64,000 nucleotides of DNA from Halostagnicola kamekurae (GCF_900116205.1 NZ_FOZS01000002.1:310001-374000); one strand, 5' to 3'; counted from the first letter of the stretch, positions 42,584 through 52,287 are shown. The notes: generated by a model not told the origin, from the sequence alone. Numbers and translations are program-made.

Positions 42584-43615
42584 ATGAGTGGTTCCCGCGG
42601 CATCCTCATCGTGGTGCTGATCGCAGTCGTCGGTCTCGCGATCGCACCGCTCGCGACCGCGGGGTTCGCCGATCCGTTCGACGGTCCAACGAACGCCTTC
42701 GACGCCGGGATCGACGGTGGAACCGGCGACCACCCGGCCCCCTCCACGGACGGGAACGCGGCTCAGGCCGACACCCAGGCGGCCGAGAACGGCGACTCGC
42801 CGGGCACCAACGTCTCTACGTTCATGCAATCGACTGCCGTCGAGACGGAGACGGCGGTCGACATCGGCATCTTCAACGCGAGTTACGAGAACGCCGACGG
42901 CGACGCACGCGAGGCGATCGTCACGCAGCGTGTCGACACGCTCGAGGACCGAGTCGCGGAACTCGAGGCCGAGAGAGACCGTCTGCAATCGAACGAGGAC
43001 GAACTGCACCCGGTCGTTTACGACGCTAGGATGACGCGGTTGGCCGCCCAGATCTCCTCGCTCGAGGAATCGGTCGCGATCGCCGAACAGCGCACGATGG
43101 ATATCGACCTCGATTTACCTGTACTCGAGGACCTTCGCTCGAGTGTAACGTCCCTTCGGACGCCCGATATCACAGCGGCTGCGGACGGTCTGATTGGAGT
43201 CGATTTCTCCGATCCCGTCCCCGAGAACCTCAAAGAGCAGGTGAACGAATCGACGCCCGATATCGGTGACATCGATCCGGATAACGTCACCAACGAGTCG
43301 ACCGTTCTCAGCGTGGCCGAAAACGAGACGTCGCTCGCCGATAGTGCGGTAAACGCGACTGCTGTGACCGGTGGATCGACAAATGCGACCGATGGGACCA
43401 ACGTATCGGTGACCCCATCCAATATAACGATGAACGCGACCGACACGACTGGCGTTATCAGCGATTCGATGAACGCGACGGATTTGGGCGACGGGACGTT
43501 GAACGTAACTGACGGTACACTACCCGCTGGGAACGAGACCGGCGAAGAGAGTCGGCTCAATTGGACGACCAACGAAACGGTGGTCGTCGATTATCCGAGC
43601 AGCGAACTCGAGTAG
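42584..43615 (+). CDS. Secreted coiled-coil protein with 16 N-glycosylation sequons
   Basis: A 343-residue precursor: signal sequence MSGSRGILIVVLIAVVGLAI to about residue 26, an acidic linker, a coiled coil near residues 115-165 (DTLEDRVAELEAERDRLQSN), and a C-terminal 110 residues packed with N-x-S/T sequons (14 of the 16 in the protein). No C-terminal anchor is seen, so it may be released or bound to the surface layer. The next gene, an ArsR-type regulator, is 113 bases downstream on the same strand, a pairing I recall from other haloarchaea. Confidence 0.72.
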   Translation: MSGSRGILIVVLIAVVGLAIAPLATAGFADPFDGPTNAFDAGIDGGTGDHPAPSTDGNAAQADTQAAENGDSPGTNVSTFMQSTAVETETAVDIGIFNASYENADGDAREAIVTQRVDTLEDRVAELEAERDRLQSNEDELHPVVYDARMTRLAAQISSLEESVAIAEQRTMDIDLDLPVLEDLRSSVTSLRTPDITAAADGLIGVDFSDPVPENLKEQVNESTPDIGDIDPDNVTNESTVLSVAENETSLADSAVNATAVTGGSTNATDGTNVSVTPSNITMNATDTTGVISDSMNATDLGDGTLNVTDGTLPAGNETGEESRLNWTTNETVVVDYPSSELE

Positions 43616-43728
43616 CCTGTTCGATCCGGGAATCGCACCGATTCGTTTTGCTAGTCCCGGTCCGCCCGGACCGGCGTCCGTCGCCGAAGCAGACACGCTT
43701 TTCAGCGGTGGCCGTCTAGGCTCGCTCG

Positions 43729-44490
43729 ATGGACTCCGCCGCGTTGCTTGATTTGCTGGGGAACGAAAATCGGAGACGCATCCTCCGACTGCTGGCCCGC
43801 AAACCGTGTTACGTCACCGAGATCTCGGAGTACCTCGGAGTGAGTCCAAAGGCGGTCATCGAACACCTCCGGAAGTTAGACGAGGCCGGACTGGTCGAGA
43901 GCCGAGTCGACGATCAACGGCGGAAGTACTTCCACATCGCCAGAAACGTCCGCCTCGAGGTAAACGTCTCGCCGTACGGCTTCGCCAGCAAGAGCGCGTA
44001 CCCGGCGAACAACAGCGTCGATATCACCGCCTGCCGTCACCTCTCGGTCGACGTTGCCACAGAAGCGGGTGACGCTACCGCCGAGACAGCCGCTACCTCC
44101 GAGACGGACGACGGCACCTCGGAAACGGCTGACGCCCCCGCCGAGTCGGGCGACGCCACTCCGGAAGCAGGCGACGAACTCGAGGAGCTGCTCGGAACGC
44201 TCGAGCGCCTCGAAACCCTCGAGAACGAACTCTCGCTGGCCCAGCGCTGGGTTCAGGGCCAGCTCTGTGAGACGCTCGATCAGGTGTCGGCGGTCGTCGG
44301 CACCGGGCCAGAAAGCCGGATCTACGCCGACCTACTCGCGAGCGTTCGCGGAGACCCCAAATCGGTTACCGAACTCGCTGCGGATATCGACGCCCACCCG
44401 GAAATCGTCGCCGACCTACTCGAGAACATGGCCAACGAGGGCGTCGTCCGGCGGACCGAGCGGGGCTGGGAGCTTTCGACCGACAGCTAA
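43729..44490 (+). CDS. ArsR-family winged-helix regulator
   Basis: A 253-residue regulator. The N-terminal winged helix is complete: ALLDLLGNENRRRILRLLAR, CYVTEISEYLGVSPKAVIEH, LRKLDEAGLVESR. A second winged-helix-like segment lies at the C-terminus (YADLLASVRGDPKSVTELAA; VADLLENMANEGVVRRTERG). Between them is a long linker of Ala, Thr, Glu and Asp repeats such as GDATAETAATSETDDG, with a coiled-coil stretch after it. It probably controls the upstream secreted protein gene or itself. A T-rich element lies 28 bases upstream. Confidence 0.85.
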   Translation: MDSAALLDLLGNENRRRILRLLARKPCYVTEISEYLGVSPKAVIEHLRKLDEAGLVESRVDDQRRKYFHIARNVRLEVNVSPYGFASKSAYPANNSVDITACRHLSVDVATEAGDATAETAATSETDDGTSETADAPAESGDATPEAGDELEELLGTLERLETLENELSLAQRWVQGQLCETLDQVSAVVGTGPESRIYADLLASVRGDPKSVTELAADIDAHPEIVADLLENMANEGVVRRTERGWELSTDS

Positions 44491-44629
44491 TGGCGGCGCG
44501 TTCTCCGATACCAGCGGCTACGACGTGTCTCGTCTCTCATCTCCCTTAGTTCGATCTCTGCAGATCCGTCCACCGCATATCCGTTCATCGCCGATCCGTC
44601 CCCACCGATCAAACTCCGTCGACACCCGC

Positions 44630-45289
44630 TCACTCGATGTCCTTCGAGAGGCCGCTTTTCAGATCGCGCCCGAAGTAGTAGCCGACGAGGCAAGCGAGCG
44701 CTCCCGTCGTGGTTCCGACCGCGAGAACGCCCTGCGGAAAGCCAAGCGAGACAAGGATCGCGAAGTTGAACGTCGCCGCGACGATTCCGACGGAGGCGCC
44801 CGCCGCGCCCATCTCGAGGTACCTGCGTTTCGACGCGGCTAGTCCGACGAGAAACGCCGCGGCGAACATGCCGATCATCCGCCCGGCGAACGGGAGGACG
44901 GCGCTGCCGGCGATCATTCCGGCGCCGATGACCGCCACGAGTGCGAGATACGCCTTCGGCGAGAAGAAACTGGTCGGCGACAGCCGCGACAGCGAGAACA
45001 GCGACCGCACCGACGAGAGCCGGGAGCCGCTCGATTCGGAGTCCGACTCGGACTCCGAACCGGCGTCGCCGGAGCCGAACGACGACCAGCGCGAGCCGGA
45101 TTCGGCACCCTCGTCCGCGAGCGCGTCGCTGGATTCGATCCCGTCGGATCGCGTCGATCGGTCGTCGGCGCGAGCGCTCGAGTCCGACGAACCGGCAGAC
45201 CCCGAAAGCAGGTCGTCGGTCTCCTCTAAGAGTTCGTCGGTGGACTTCGGGTTTCGGCTCGTCGTCACCTCGTCCGAGCGGTCGCTCAT
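44630..45289 (-). CDS. Membrane protein with acidic cytoplasmic-type tail
   Basis: A 219-residue protein. Residues 1-110 are a low-complexity Ser/Asp/Glu-rich region. They are followed by four closely spaced hydrophobic segments (AYLALVAVIGAGMIAGSAVL, MIGMFAAAFLVGLAA, AGASVGIVAATFNFAILV, LAVGTTTGALACLVGYYFG) and a short polar end GLSKDIE. I do not recognise a family. The frame extends to 45850, but ATG at 45289 begins the acidic bias. Confidence 0.7.
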   Translation of the reverse strand: MSDRSDEVTTSRNPKSTDELLEETDDLLSGSAGSSDSSARADDRSTRSDGIESSDALADEGAESGSRWSSFGSGDAGSESESDSESSGSRLSSVRSLFSLSRLSPTSFFSPKAYLALVAVIGAGMIAGSAVLPFAGRMIGMFAAAFLVGLAASKRRYLEMGAAGASVGIVAATFNFAILVSLGFPQGVLAVGTTTGALACLVGYYFGRDLKSGLSKDIE

Positions 45290-45484
45290 GTGCGAGTACA
45301 GGCCGGCCGACACCATGGGCCTTTCCCTACACGGGGCCACTCCCCGTCTCTCCTCGGCCGCCGTCGGCCGATCAGGGGCGGCGAGTCGATCGAGCGCTTC
45401 CGGAAAATCGACCGCATCGTCCCCGCTGACGACGCGATTCTCGCTGGCGCGCTTTTTTGCCGCTCCGCGTGGTGTACTCGCTCG

Positions 45485-45682
45485 ATGGACGCGGATCTGA
45501 TCGGTCTCGGCATCCTCGCACTCGCGGGCGGGCTCGCGTTCGAGTTCGCCGCCCGATACGTCTATCCGCACCTCGACGCCCCGCGGGAATCGCTTTCCTC
45601 GCTGCGATTTCTCACTACCCTCATCGTCGGCATTCTCCTGGTACTCGGACTCGGACTCTTCCTCCTCGGCGTGTTTGGCTGA
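45485..45682 (+). CDS. Small two-helix membrane protein
   Basis: A 65-residue protein: MDADLIGLGILALAGGLAFE is the first helix, AARYVYPHLDAPRESLSSLR a polar loop, and FLTTLIVGILLVLGLGLFLL the second helix. It is divergent from the membrane protein at 44630 and lies 55 bases before gatD on the same strand. Function unknown. Confidence 0.6.
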   Translation: MDADLIGLGILALAGGLAFEFAARYVYPHLDAPRESLSSLRFLTTLIVGILLVLGLGLFLLGVFG

Positions 45683-45737
45683 CCGACGCCGCGCTCGAAA
45701 GCGTGGCTTCAAGTCCGCTCGCCCGCAACCACCGGGC

Positions 45738-46988
45738 ATGAATCCAGGCGATCGCGTCCGCGTCGATTCCGACGACCGAACGTACGAAGGCGTGTTGCTC
45801 CCCTCGAGCACCGACGACGACCTCGTCGTGAAACTCGAGGGCGGGTACAACGTCGGAATCGACCGCGAGGGATCCGAGATCGACGTTCTCGCAGAGGACG
45901 TCTACGAGATCGACGGCGCACAGGACGGCGACGAGGGCGAGGCCTCGACGGTCGAGTTCGACGACGACCTGCCGACGATCTCGCTCATCTCGACGGGCGG
46001 CACCATCGCCTCGACGGTCGACTACCGGACGGGCGCGGTGACGGCCCAGTTCGACGCCGAGGACGTCCTCCGGGCGGTGCCGGATCTGGCCGGCCGGGCC
46101 AACTATCGCGGGCGCGTCGTCGCGAACATCCTCTCGGAGAACATGGAACCGACGATCTGGCAGGACCTCGCGAGCGCAGTTTACGAGGAGATCGAGGCCG
46201 GAGCCGACGGCGTCGTCGTCATGCACGGCACCGACACGATGCAGTACTCCGCCTCGGCGCTCGCGTTCATGCTCGAGACGCCCGTCCCGATCGTCTTTAC
46301 GGGCAGCCAGCGCTCGGCCGACCGGCCGTCCTCGGACAACGTGATGAACGCGGTTTCGGCCGTCGAGGCAGCCAAGAGCGACTGCGCGGAGGTGCTCGTC
46401 TGCATGCACGCGAGCGATTCGGACACGACCTGCGCACTCCACCGCGGCACTCGCGTCCGCAAGAACCACACCTCGCGCAGAGACGCGTTCGAAACCGTCG
46501 GCGCGGAACCGCTCGGCACCGTCGACTACGAGAGCGAGGACGTAACCTTCCGCCGAGCGCACCGGGAACGCGACGCCGTCGACCTCGAGCTATCGCCCGA
46601 CCTCGAGACCGACGTGGAACTCGTGAAGTTCACGCCCGGCATGGATCCCGCGTTCCTCGAGATCGCCGAGGGCTCTGCGGGGTTGATCGTCGAAGGAACC
46701 GGTCTCGGACACGTTCACACCGACCTCATCCCGAAAATCGAGGAGCTGATCGAGGACGGCACGACGGTCGTCATGACCAGCCAGTGTCTCGAGGGCCGAG
46801 TCTGTGACCGCGTCTACGACACCGGCCGCGACCTGCTCGAGGCGGGCGTCCTCGAGGGCGAGGATACCCTGCCGGGCACCGCGAAGGTCAAGTTGATGTG
46901 GGCGCTCGAGAACAGCGAGGACGTCGACGAAGCGATGGGCACGTCGCTCGCGGGCGAGATTCAGGAGCGCTCTGTCCCCTGGGAGTAG
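45738..46988 (+). CDS. gatD: Glu-tRNA(Gln) amidotransferase subunit GatD
   Basis: GatD with GatE converts Glu-tRNA(Gln) to Gln-tRNA(Gln) in archaea. The 416-residue protein has an N-terminal SH3-like domain (MNPGDRVRVDSDDRTYEGVL) and a type-I asparaginase-like domain. The nucleophile motif is STGGTIAST, the second Thr site is VVMHGTDTMQYSASAL, and NHTSRRDAFE and SQCLEGRVCDRVYDTG follow. gatE is not in this window. Start at 45738 is the family start; the frame upstream is Arg-rich noise. Confidence 0.94.
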   Translation: MNPGDRVRVDSDDRTYEGVLLPSSTDDDLVVKLEGGYNVGIDREGSEIDVLAEDVYEIDGAQDGDEGEASTVEFDDDLPTISLISTGGTIASTVDYRTGAVTAQFDAEDVLRAVPDLAGRANYRGRVVANILSENMEPTIWQDLASAVYEEIEAGADGVVVMHGTDTMQYSASALAFMLETPVPIVFTGSQRSADRPSSDNVMNAVSAVEAAKSDCAEVLVCMHASDSDTTCALHRGTRVRKNHTSRRDAFETVGAEPLGTVDYESEDVTFRRAHRERDAVDLELSPDLETDVELVKFTPGMDPAFLEIAEGSAGLIVEGTGLGHVHTDLIPKIEELIEDGTTVVMTSQCLEGRVCDRVYDTGRDLLEAGVLEGEDTLPGTAKVKLMWALENSEDVDEAMGTSLAGEIQERSVPWE

Positions 46989-47038
46989 CGAGCCGCATCA
47001 CCGATTCTAAGGGGTATAGATCTGTCCGACGGCCTGTG

Positions 47039-47719
47039 TCAGGGACTCGGCTCGCGTAGCTGTACCTTTCGTCCGTACAGAAGCATCCAGAACCCGAGCA
47101 TGACTATCACAAAGCGTGTCATTGCCATGTAGGTCGTTTCCGTCGGCTGCTGGTGTGACATGGTGACCATCTGGTAGTACGAGCCCTCGTATTCGACGAT
47201 GCGATTGTCTTCCCAGATTTCGATCGGCTCGTCGGTCGTGACATGCCCCGATTCGATCGATTCGATGGCAGCCTCCGAGTGGTCGAACTGGTCCTCGTCC
47301 ACGACGCCCGCCTCGATAACTTCCGCCTCCGTTACCGGCTCGTGCGTGAGCGTTACCGTGCCGTTGCCGTCGTGGGTCGCTATTGGCCGCACGAACTCGT
47401 CTACACCTAGCATGTAGATCGTGTCGCTCTCTCGAGTACCCGCGTCAACCTCTCCATCGAACTCGTTCATATACGTTTCCGGCTCCTCGGCGGCGACCAC
47501 CTGCTCGAGCAGACATCCTCGGGCCGAAAAGTGCGTGACACATCGCGTGACGTTCGGTGCCTGATAGGCGACTTCCCAAGGTTGGTCCCCAGCGGTCGTC
47601 TCCTCGACTCCGTATTCGTAGGACGGCTCGGTGGTGATCGGGCCGTGGAGAATCGGGACGACGATAAGGAGGGAACCGACGACCATCAACAGGACGGCAT
47701 ACTGGAATCGGGAGGGCAT
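47039..47719 (-). CDS. Membrane protein with large extracellular domain
   Basis: A 226-residue protein with a helix near residues 7-25 (QYAVLLMVVGSLLIVVPILH), an extracellular acidic domain of about 165 residues (with CVTHFSARGCLLEQ, two cysteines that could pair, and VEYEGSYYQMVTMSHQQPTE), and a second helix near 200-220 (RFVIVMLGFWMLLYGRKVQL). Both ends would be inside. No family recognised. It converges on gatD. Confidence 0.65.
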   Translation of the reverse strand: MPSRFQYAVLLMVVGSLLIVVPILHGPITTEPSYEYGVEETTAGDQPWEVAYQAPNVTRCVTHFSARGCLLEQVVAAEEPETYMNEFDGEVDAGTRESDTIYMLGVDEFVRPIATHDGNGTVTLTHEPVTEAEVIEAGVVDEDQFDHSEAAIESIESGHVTTDEPIEIWEDNRIVEYEGSYYQMVTMSHQQPTETTYMAMTRFVIVMLGFWMLLYGRKVQLREPSP

Positions 47720-47864
47720 TGGCTGAACATGTGAACGGTACTGAATGTATCTTCTGATAGATCCCTCTCGCACGACCGGTGATCGGCTCTGCCTTCCGGG
47801 TCGCTCTGCGTCGTGCGAAGCGCTTTCATATCGCTCCAGCCAATTGCCTAGCGTTCGATCGACG

Positions 47865-48824
47865 ATGACAACAGGCTCAGACGCCGACACCGTGGAAATC
47901 CGCCGCGCGACTCACGACGATTACGAGGACGTGGCCGCGTTCACCGGTCAGATCTGGGCGGATCGCGGCGGTGACTACATCCCCGACGTCTACCACGACT
48001 GGCTCGAGGACGACGACGAGACGGGAAAGAAGACGTTTCTCGCCGAACTCGAGGGCGACGTGGCCGGCATCGTTCAGGGGGTCATGCTCTCGCCCGAGGA
48101 AGCCTGGTTCCAGGGCATGCGCGTCAACCCCGCTCACCAGCGTCGGGGCGTCAGCCAGCGGCTCAACGAGGCGTCCTTCGAGTGGGCTCGCCGGCAGGGC
48201 GCGACGCTCGGTCGCGTGATGGTCTTCTCGTGGAACTCCCCGTCGCTCGGGGCGGCCCGAAAGAGCGGCTTCGAGCCGATCACGGAGTTTCGCTTCGCCA
48301 CTCCCGAGCCCGATCCGGACGCGTCCGGGCCGCTGTCGGTTTCGAGCGATCCCGCCGACGCGTGGCGCTTCTGGCACGAAAGCGACGCCCGCGATTACCT
48401 CCGCGGGCTCGGGATGGCGCTCGAGCAGAGCTGGGCGCTCAGGGAACTCACGCGCGAGGACTTCTCGCGGTTCGCCGACGAGACGGCGCTGTTCGCGGTC
48501 GAGGGCGACGGACCCGCCGCTGGCCTGGCGACGCCCGAGCGCGGCGCTGTCCGCGCGATCGCCTATCGAACGCGAACCATGGAACGACCCGCCGACGGCG
48601 GGGAGACGACCCTCGCCGAGTACGGCGTCGGAGCCTGGGCGGATGTCGACGCGGCGCGGTCGCTGTTCGCGGCCATCGCTCGAGACGCCGCGTCGATCGG
48701 AGCCGACGAGACGCGCGTGCTGATCCCCGAAACCGTCGAATACGTCAGCGACGCCTCCTACGCGGGCGTCGATGTCGCGGACGAGCCGGATTTCGTTCTG
48801 GGGATCGATCTCACCGGCGCGTGA
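47865..48824 (+). CDS. GNAT-family N-acetyltransferase
   Basis: A 319-residue protein. The N-terminal GNAT domain (residues 10-140) has EIRRATHDDYEDVAAFTGQI, QGMRVNPAHQRRGVSQRLNE (acetyl-CoA pyrophosphate loop R/Q-x-x-G-V) and NSPSLGAARKSGFEP. The C-terminal half looks like a degenerate second GNAT fold (AYRTRTMERPADGGETTLAE; VLIPETVEYVSDASYAG). Substrate unknown. ATG at 47865 is preferred. Confidence 0.85.
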   Translation: MTTGSDADTVEIRRATHDDYEDVAAFTGQIWADRGGDYIPDVYHDWLEDDDETGKKTFLAELEGDVAGIVQGVMLSPEEAWFQGMRVNPAHQRRGVSQRLNEASFEWARRQGATLGRVMVFSWNSPSLGAARKSGFEPITEFRFATPEPDPDASGPLSVSSDPADAWRFWHESDARDYLRGLGMALEQSWALRELTREDFSRFADETALFAVEGDGPAAGLATPERGAVRAIAYRTRTMERPADGGETTLAEYGVGAWADVDAARSLFAAIARDAASIGADETRVLIPETVEYVSDASYAGVDVADEPDFVLGIDLTGA

Positions 48825-48883
48825 TCTTTCCACTACCAGTACGGATCGCGTTCACTCTACGACCGCCGTAGAACGGAACTCGC

Positions 48884-49159
48884 CTACCCGCCGCTGACCG
48901 GCGGGAACAGCGCCAGTTCGTCGCCCGCCTCGAGTTCCGTCTCGAGGCCCTCCTCTCGCGTCTGGACGTTCGTTCCGTTGCGGAGGACGTTGATCTGCGT
49001 GCGCAACTCACCGTCCTCGAGCACCCGCTCTTCGAGCGCCGGCCGGTCGGCGAGCAGCGCCTCGAGTGCGTCTTCGACCGTCGCGTCTCCGTCGACGTCG
49101 ACGGAGACGTGTTTGTCGCCCGCCAGTTCGGCGAGGTCGGCGAACAACTTCCAGTTCAT
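48884..49159 (-). CDS. samp1: Ubiquitin-like small modifier protein SAMP1
   Basis: A 91-residue beta-grasp protein of the MoaD/SAMP1 type: MNWKLFADLAELAGDKHVSV, ALLADRPALEERVLEDGELR, INVLRNG and the C-terminal LFPPVSGG. The diglycine end is needed for activation by the E1-like UbaA and for attachment to lysines of target proteins (sampylation), or for sulfur transfer to molybdopterin. The sequence closely follows what I remember of Haloferax volcanii SAMP1. UbaA is not in this window. Confidence 0.88.
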   Translation of the reverse strand: MNWKLFADLAELAGDKHVSVDVDGDATVEDALEALLADRPALEERVLEDGELRTQINVLRNGTNVQTREEGLETELEAGDELALFPPVSGG

Positions 49160-49326
49160 GTGGGGCCGTATCAGCGCCGCGGGCAAGTAGCTACCGCTCT
49201 CAGCAGCGTCTCAGTTGAGCCACTCTCGGCAGCGTACCGACCGCGTCCCCCTCGGCAACCTGTCGGCCCATTACTCGAGCGCATCGAACGAAGACGCTTA
49301 TTTGACCGCGTCTCCGACTCAGCCGT

Positions 49327-50508
49327 ATGGCCGACGAGCAGCGCCTCGAGTGGCTTCCGGACGACTGGAAGTGGCTGGTGACGACGCGGGTAGCCGTCAC
49401 ACTGGCCCTGCTCGTCGCGTTGCTGTCGGTGGTCACCGGCGTCATCCAGATCAGCCAGGAGACCGTCTCGAGGGGTCTCCTCGAAGGGGTAGTCCCCCTC
49501 GCCGTTCAGGAAACGGTCGGTTTCACCGGCGCGCTGACCGGCTTCCTGATGGTCGGAAGCGCCCTCGCGTTGCGCCGGGGCCTGCGCGTCGGTTGGTACG
49601 CGACGCTGATCTTGCTCCCGGTGACGGCGATTCAGGGGCTGTTGCAGGTCAGCGAATACTCCTACCCGCTCGTCGTTCTCTCCGTGCTCGCGATTCCGTT
49701 CCTGCTCGCCAGCCGCGACCGATTCGACAAGCGACTCTCGCTGACGACGACCCAGCTAGCCGCTGGGGCGGCGCTCGTCGGCGTCCAAGCCTACGGCACG
49801 TTCGGCTCTTACACCCTGCGAGAGAGCTTCGACGGTATCGACACCCTTCTCGACGCCTTCTACTTCACGCTCATCACCTCGAGCACCGTCGGCTACGGCG
49901 ACATCGGGCCGCAGACCCAGGAGGCGATCCTGTTTACGATGTCAGTCGTCGTCCTCGGTGTCGCTAGCTTCGGTATCGCGATCGGTGCCCTCGTCGGCCC
50001 CGCGATTCAGGCCCGCATCTCGAGAACCCTGGGAATCATGACCGACTCACAGATCGAACTCATCGACCGACACGTCCTCGTGCTCGGCTACGGCGAACTG
50101 ACGGAACCGATCGTCGACGAACTGACGACCAGCGGCGAATCGTTCGCCGTCGTCACGGACGACGAACGCGCGGCCGAGTGGCTTACAGAGCGCGAAGTCC
50201 CGGTCGTCGTCGCCAATCCCAGCGACGAGGAACCGCTCGAGCGGGCGAACATCGACGGCGCTCGAGCGATCCTCGTCGCGACGGACACGGACGCCGACGA
50301 CGCGCTGGCGATCCTGACGGCCCGCCAACTCGCGCCCGACACGCCGATCGTCTCCGCCGCGACCGATCGCGAGAACATCCCGAAACTCGAGCGCGCGGGG
50401 GCGGACACGGTCATCAGCCCGGCCGTCCTCGGCGGCCACCTGCTCGTCCGATCTGCGCTCGGCGACGACGAGTCGGCCTTGATCGACCGGCTCGTCGACG
50501 AGGAGTAG
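49327..50508 (+). CDS. Potassium channel with RCK (TrkA-N) domain
   Basis: A 393-residue ion-channel subunit. Several membrane helices cover residues 22-140. The pore helix and selectivity filter follow (YFTLITSSTVGYGDIGPQ, near residues 178-195), then the inner helix (ILFTMSVVVLGVASFGIAIG). The cytoplasmic RCK/TrkA-N domain is HVLVLGYGELTEPIVDELTT, RAILVATDTDADDALAILTA and ADTVISPAVLGGHLL. It should be a ligand-gated K+ channel. The TVGYGD filter is intact. Confidence 0.9.
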   Translation: MADEQRLEWLPDDWKWLVTTRVAVTLALLVALLSVVTGVIQISQETVSRGLLEGVVPLAVQETVGFTGALTGFLMVGSALALRRGLRVGWYATLILLPVTAIQGLLQVSEYSYPLVVLSVLAIPFLLASRDRFDKRLSLTTTQLAAGAALVGVQAYGTFGSYTLRESFDGIDTLLDAFYFTLITSSTVGYGDIGPQTQEAILFTMSVVVLGVASFGIAIGALVGPAIQARISRTLGIMTDSQIELIDRHVLVLGYGELTEPIVDELTTSGESFAVVTDDERAAEWLTEREVPVVVANPSDEEPLERANIDGARAILVATDTDADDALAILTARQLAPDTPIVSAATDRENIPKLERAGADTVISPAVLGGHLLVRSALGDDESALIDRLVDEE

Positions 50509-50540
50509 TCGGGACACGTTCGCGGCCGTTATCACGACCG

Positions 50541-51221
50541 CTACTCGGGAGCGCCCTCGAGGATCTCGACGCCACTCGAGGCCCCGATTCGCTCGGCGCC
50601 GGCCTCGAGCATGCGAATCGCGTCGTCGTAGCTCCCGACGCCGCCGCTGGCTTTGACGGGGAGGAACTCGCTCATGAGTTCGACGTCTTCGACGGTCGCG
50701 CCGCCGCTCACGGTTTCACCGTTCGCACGTTGTTTCTCCGAAACAACGCTCTCCGCGAACCCGGTCGAGGTTTTGACCATCGCCGCGTCCGCGTCGACGG
50801 CCGCCCGACAGGCGTCGCGCTTTTGCTCGTCGGTCAACAGCGCCGTTTCGATGATCACCTTCACCGGGATCGGCACGGCCGCGACGAGTTCCTCGAGTTC
50901 CGCGGCGACGGCTTCGAGCTGGCCCGCCTGCAGTCGACCGACGTTGATCACGACGTCGAGTTCGTCCGCGCCGGCCTTCCAGGCGAGCACGCCCTCCCGG
51001 CGCTTCGTGTCGTGATCGTTCTGCCCGTGTGGGAAGCCGATCACCGTGGCGAGCGTCACGTCGGGTGCGTACGCCGTCGCCTCCTCGAGGTAGTACGGCG
51101 GGATACAGGCGTTCATCCCGTAGGCCGCGGCGTCGTCGAGGACGGCCTCGATGTCCGCCGGCGTCGTTTCGGGGCCGAGAACGGTGTGGTCGATCAGGGG
51201 TGCGAGTTCGTGCCGGTCCAT
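50541..51221 (-). CDS. deoC: Deoxyribose-phosphate aldolase
   Basis: DeoC splits 2-deoxyribose 5-phosphate into glyceraldehyde 3-phosphate and acetaldehyde in deoxynucleoside breakdown. The 226-residue TIM barrel starts [20 protein letters not shown]. It has [10 protein letters not shown]-type and [12 protein letters not shown] strands, [10 protein letters not shown], the Schiff-base lysine in MVKTSTGF, and VKASGGV near the C-terminus. A nucleoside phosphorylase is encoded 2.8 kb away. Confidence 0.93.
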   Translation of the reverse strand: MDRHELAPLIDHTVLGPETTPADIEAVLDDAAAYGMNACIPPYYLEEATAYAPDVTLATVIGFPHGQNDHDTKRREGVLAWKAGADELDVVINVGRLQAGQLEAVAAELEELVAAVPIPVKVIIETALLTDEQKRDACRAAVDADAAMVKTSTGFAESVVSEKQRANGETVSGGATVEDVELMSEFLPVKASGGVGSYDDAIRMLEAGAERIGASSGVEILEGAPE

Positions 51222-51383
51222 ACCACGACGAACGGTCGGAGGCTGAAAAATACGCCCGGTTCCGTCCGCGGCCGCCAGTCTCGGCCGAACGACTCCCTCT
51301 CGACCCGCGCTCGCGGCACGACCTCGAGGGCGCTGTCCGCGGATCGGAAGCGGTTAGTCGCTGGCACGTACCAGTTGCCGTAT

Positions 51384-52205
51384 ATGGTGCTCCCAGAGGG
51401 ATTCGCCGTCCCGCCGCTGGAACTTCTGGTGCCGCTTCTGTGCGCTTTCGCCGTCGCTCTCGCGCTGGTGTGGGTGACCGCCCCGCCGGTAACCGATCTG
51501 ACGGTGCTTTCGTTCACGCCCTGGATGATGCTCGGGTCGACGCTGTACGTCCTCTATCAGGTCGCCGCCATCCCCGACGCGATCGCGCCGCTTTTCGGCG
51601 CGCCGGTCGTCTACGTGACGACGGCGACGGTCGCGGGACTCGTCTGGGTCGCCGGTCGCGCACTCGAGCGGGCGAGGCCCGAACTGTCCGCCGAGGTCGT
51701 CCTCGGCGTCGTCGGTGCCGGCTGCTTCGTTGCCGCCGCGGGATACGCGCTCGAGACCGGCCGCGAAACCGGGACGCTCGAGGCGTTCTGGCCCGCCCTT
51801 TCGGTCGTCCTCGCCGCAGCCCTCACCGCGGCCGCCTGGCTCGGCACGCGGCGGTGGGCGAGCGAAACCGCCACACTGGTGGGCACGACGGGAGTCCTCG
51901 TCGTCTTCGGCCACGCGCTCGACGGCGTTTCGACCGCCGTCGGCTACAGCGTGCTCGAGGCGAGCGAGAACGTCCCCGCCTCGCGACTGATCCTCGCCGC
52001 CGGCGAGGCGCTGCCGACCGCCGAGTATATCGGCGCGAGCTGGCTGTTCGTCGCCGTCAAGGTCGCGCTCGCGCTGGCCGTCGTCGGCCTGTTCAGAGAG
52101 TACGTTCGCGACGCACCGCGGCAGGCGCGGCTCCTGCTCGCCTTTATCGCCGCCGTGGGACTCGGCCCCGGCGTCCACAACGTATTGCTCTTTACGATCG
52201 CGTGA
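51384..52205 (+). CDS. DUF63-family membrane protein
   Basis: A 273-residue protein with about seven transmembrane helices, starting MVLPEGFAVPPLELLVPLLC. Conserved parts are VLSFTPWMMLGSTLYVLYQV, VVFGHALDGVSTAVGYSVLE and LGPGVHNVLLFTIA. From memory these define archaeal DUF63. The frame is open far upstream, but only this part has the membrane pattern. Function unknown. Confidence 0.88.
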   Translation: MVLPEGFAVPPLELLVPLLCAFAVALALVWVTAPPVTDLTVLSFTPWMMLGSTLYVLYQVAAIPDAIAPLFGAPVVYVTTATVAGLVWVAGRALERARPELSAEVVLGVVGAGCFVAAAGYALETGRETGTLEAFWPALSVVLAAALTAAAWLGTRRWASETATLVGTTGVLVVFGHALDGVSTAVGYSVLEASENVPASRLILAAGEALPTAEYIGASWLFVAVKVALALAVVGLFREYVRDAPRQARLLLAFIAAVGLGPGVHNVLLFTIA

Positions 52206-52287
52206 TCTCCTGAACGCCGAACGCGGCTCCACGCCGATTCCTGAACGCAACCGTTTTTCTCCCGCGGTGCCGTGTTCCGAGTCGTGA

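Noticed and set aside
50178-52205. 675-codon frame upstream of DUF63
   Set aside because: Only the last 273 codons have the membrane-protein pattern; the rest is antisense to deoC or out of frame with the channel gene.
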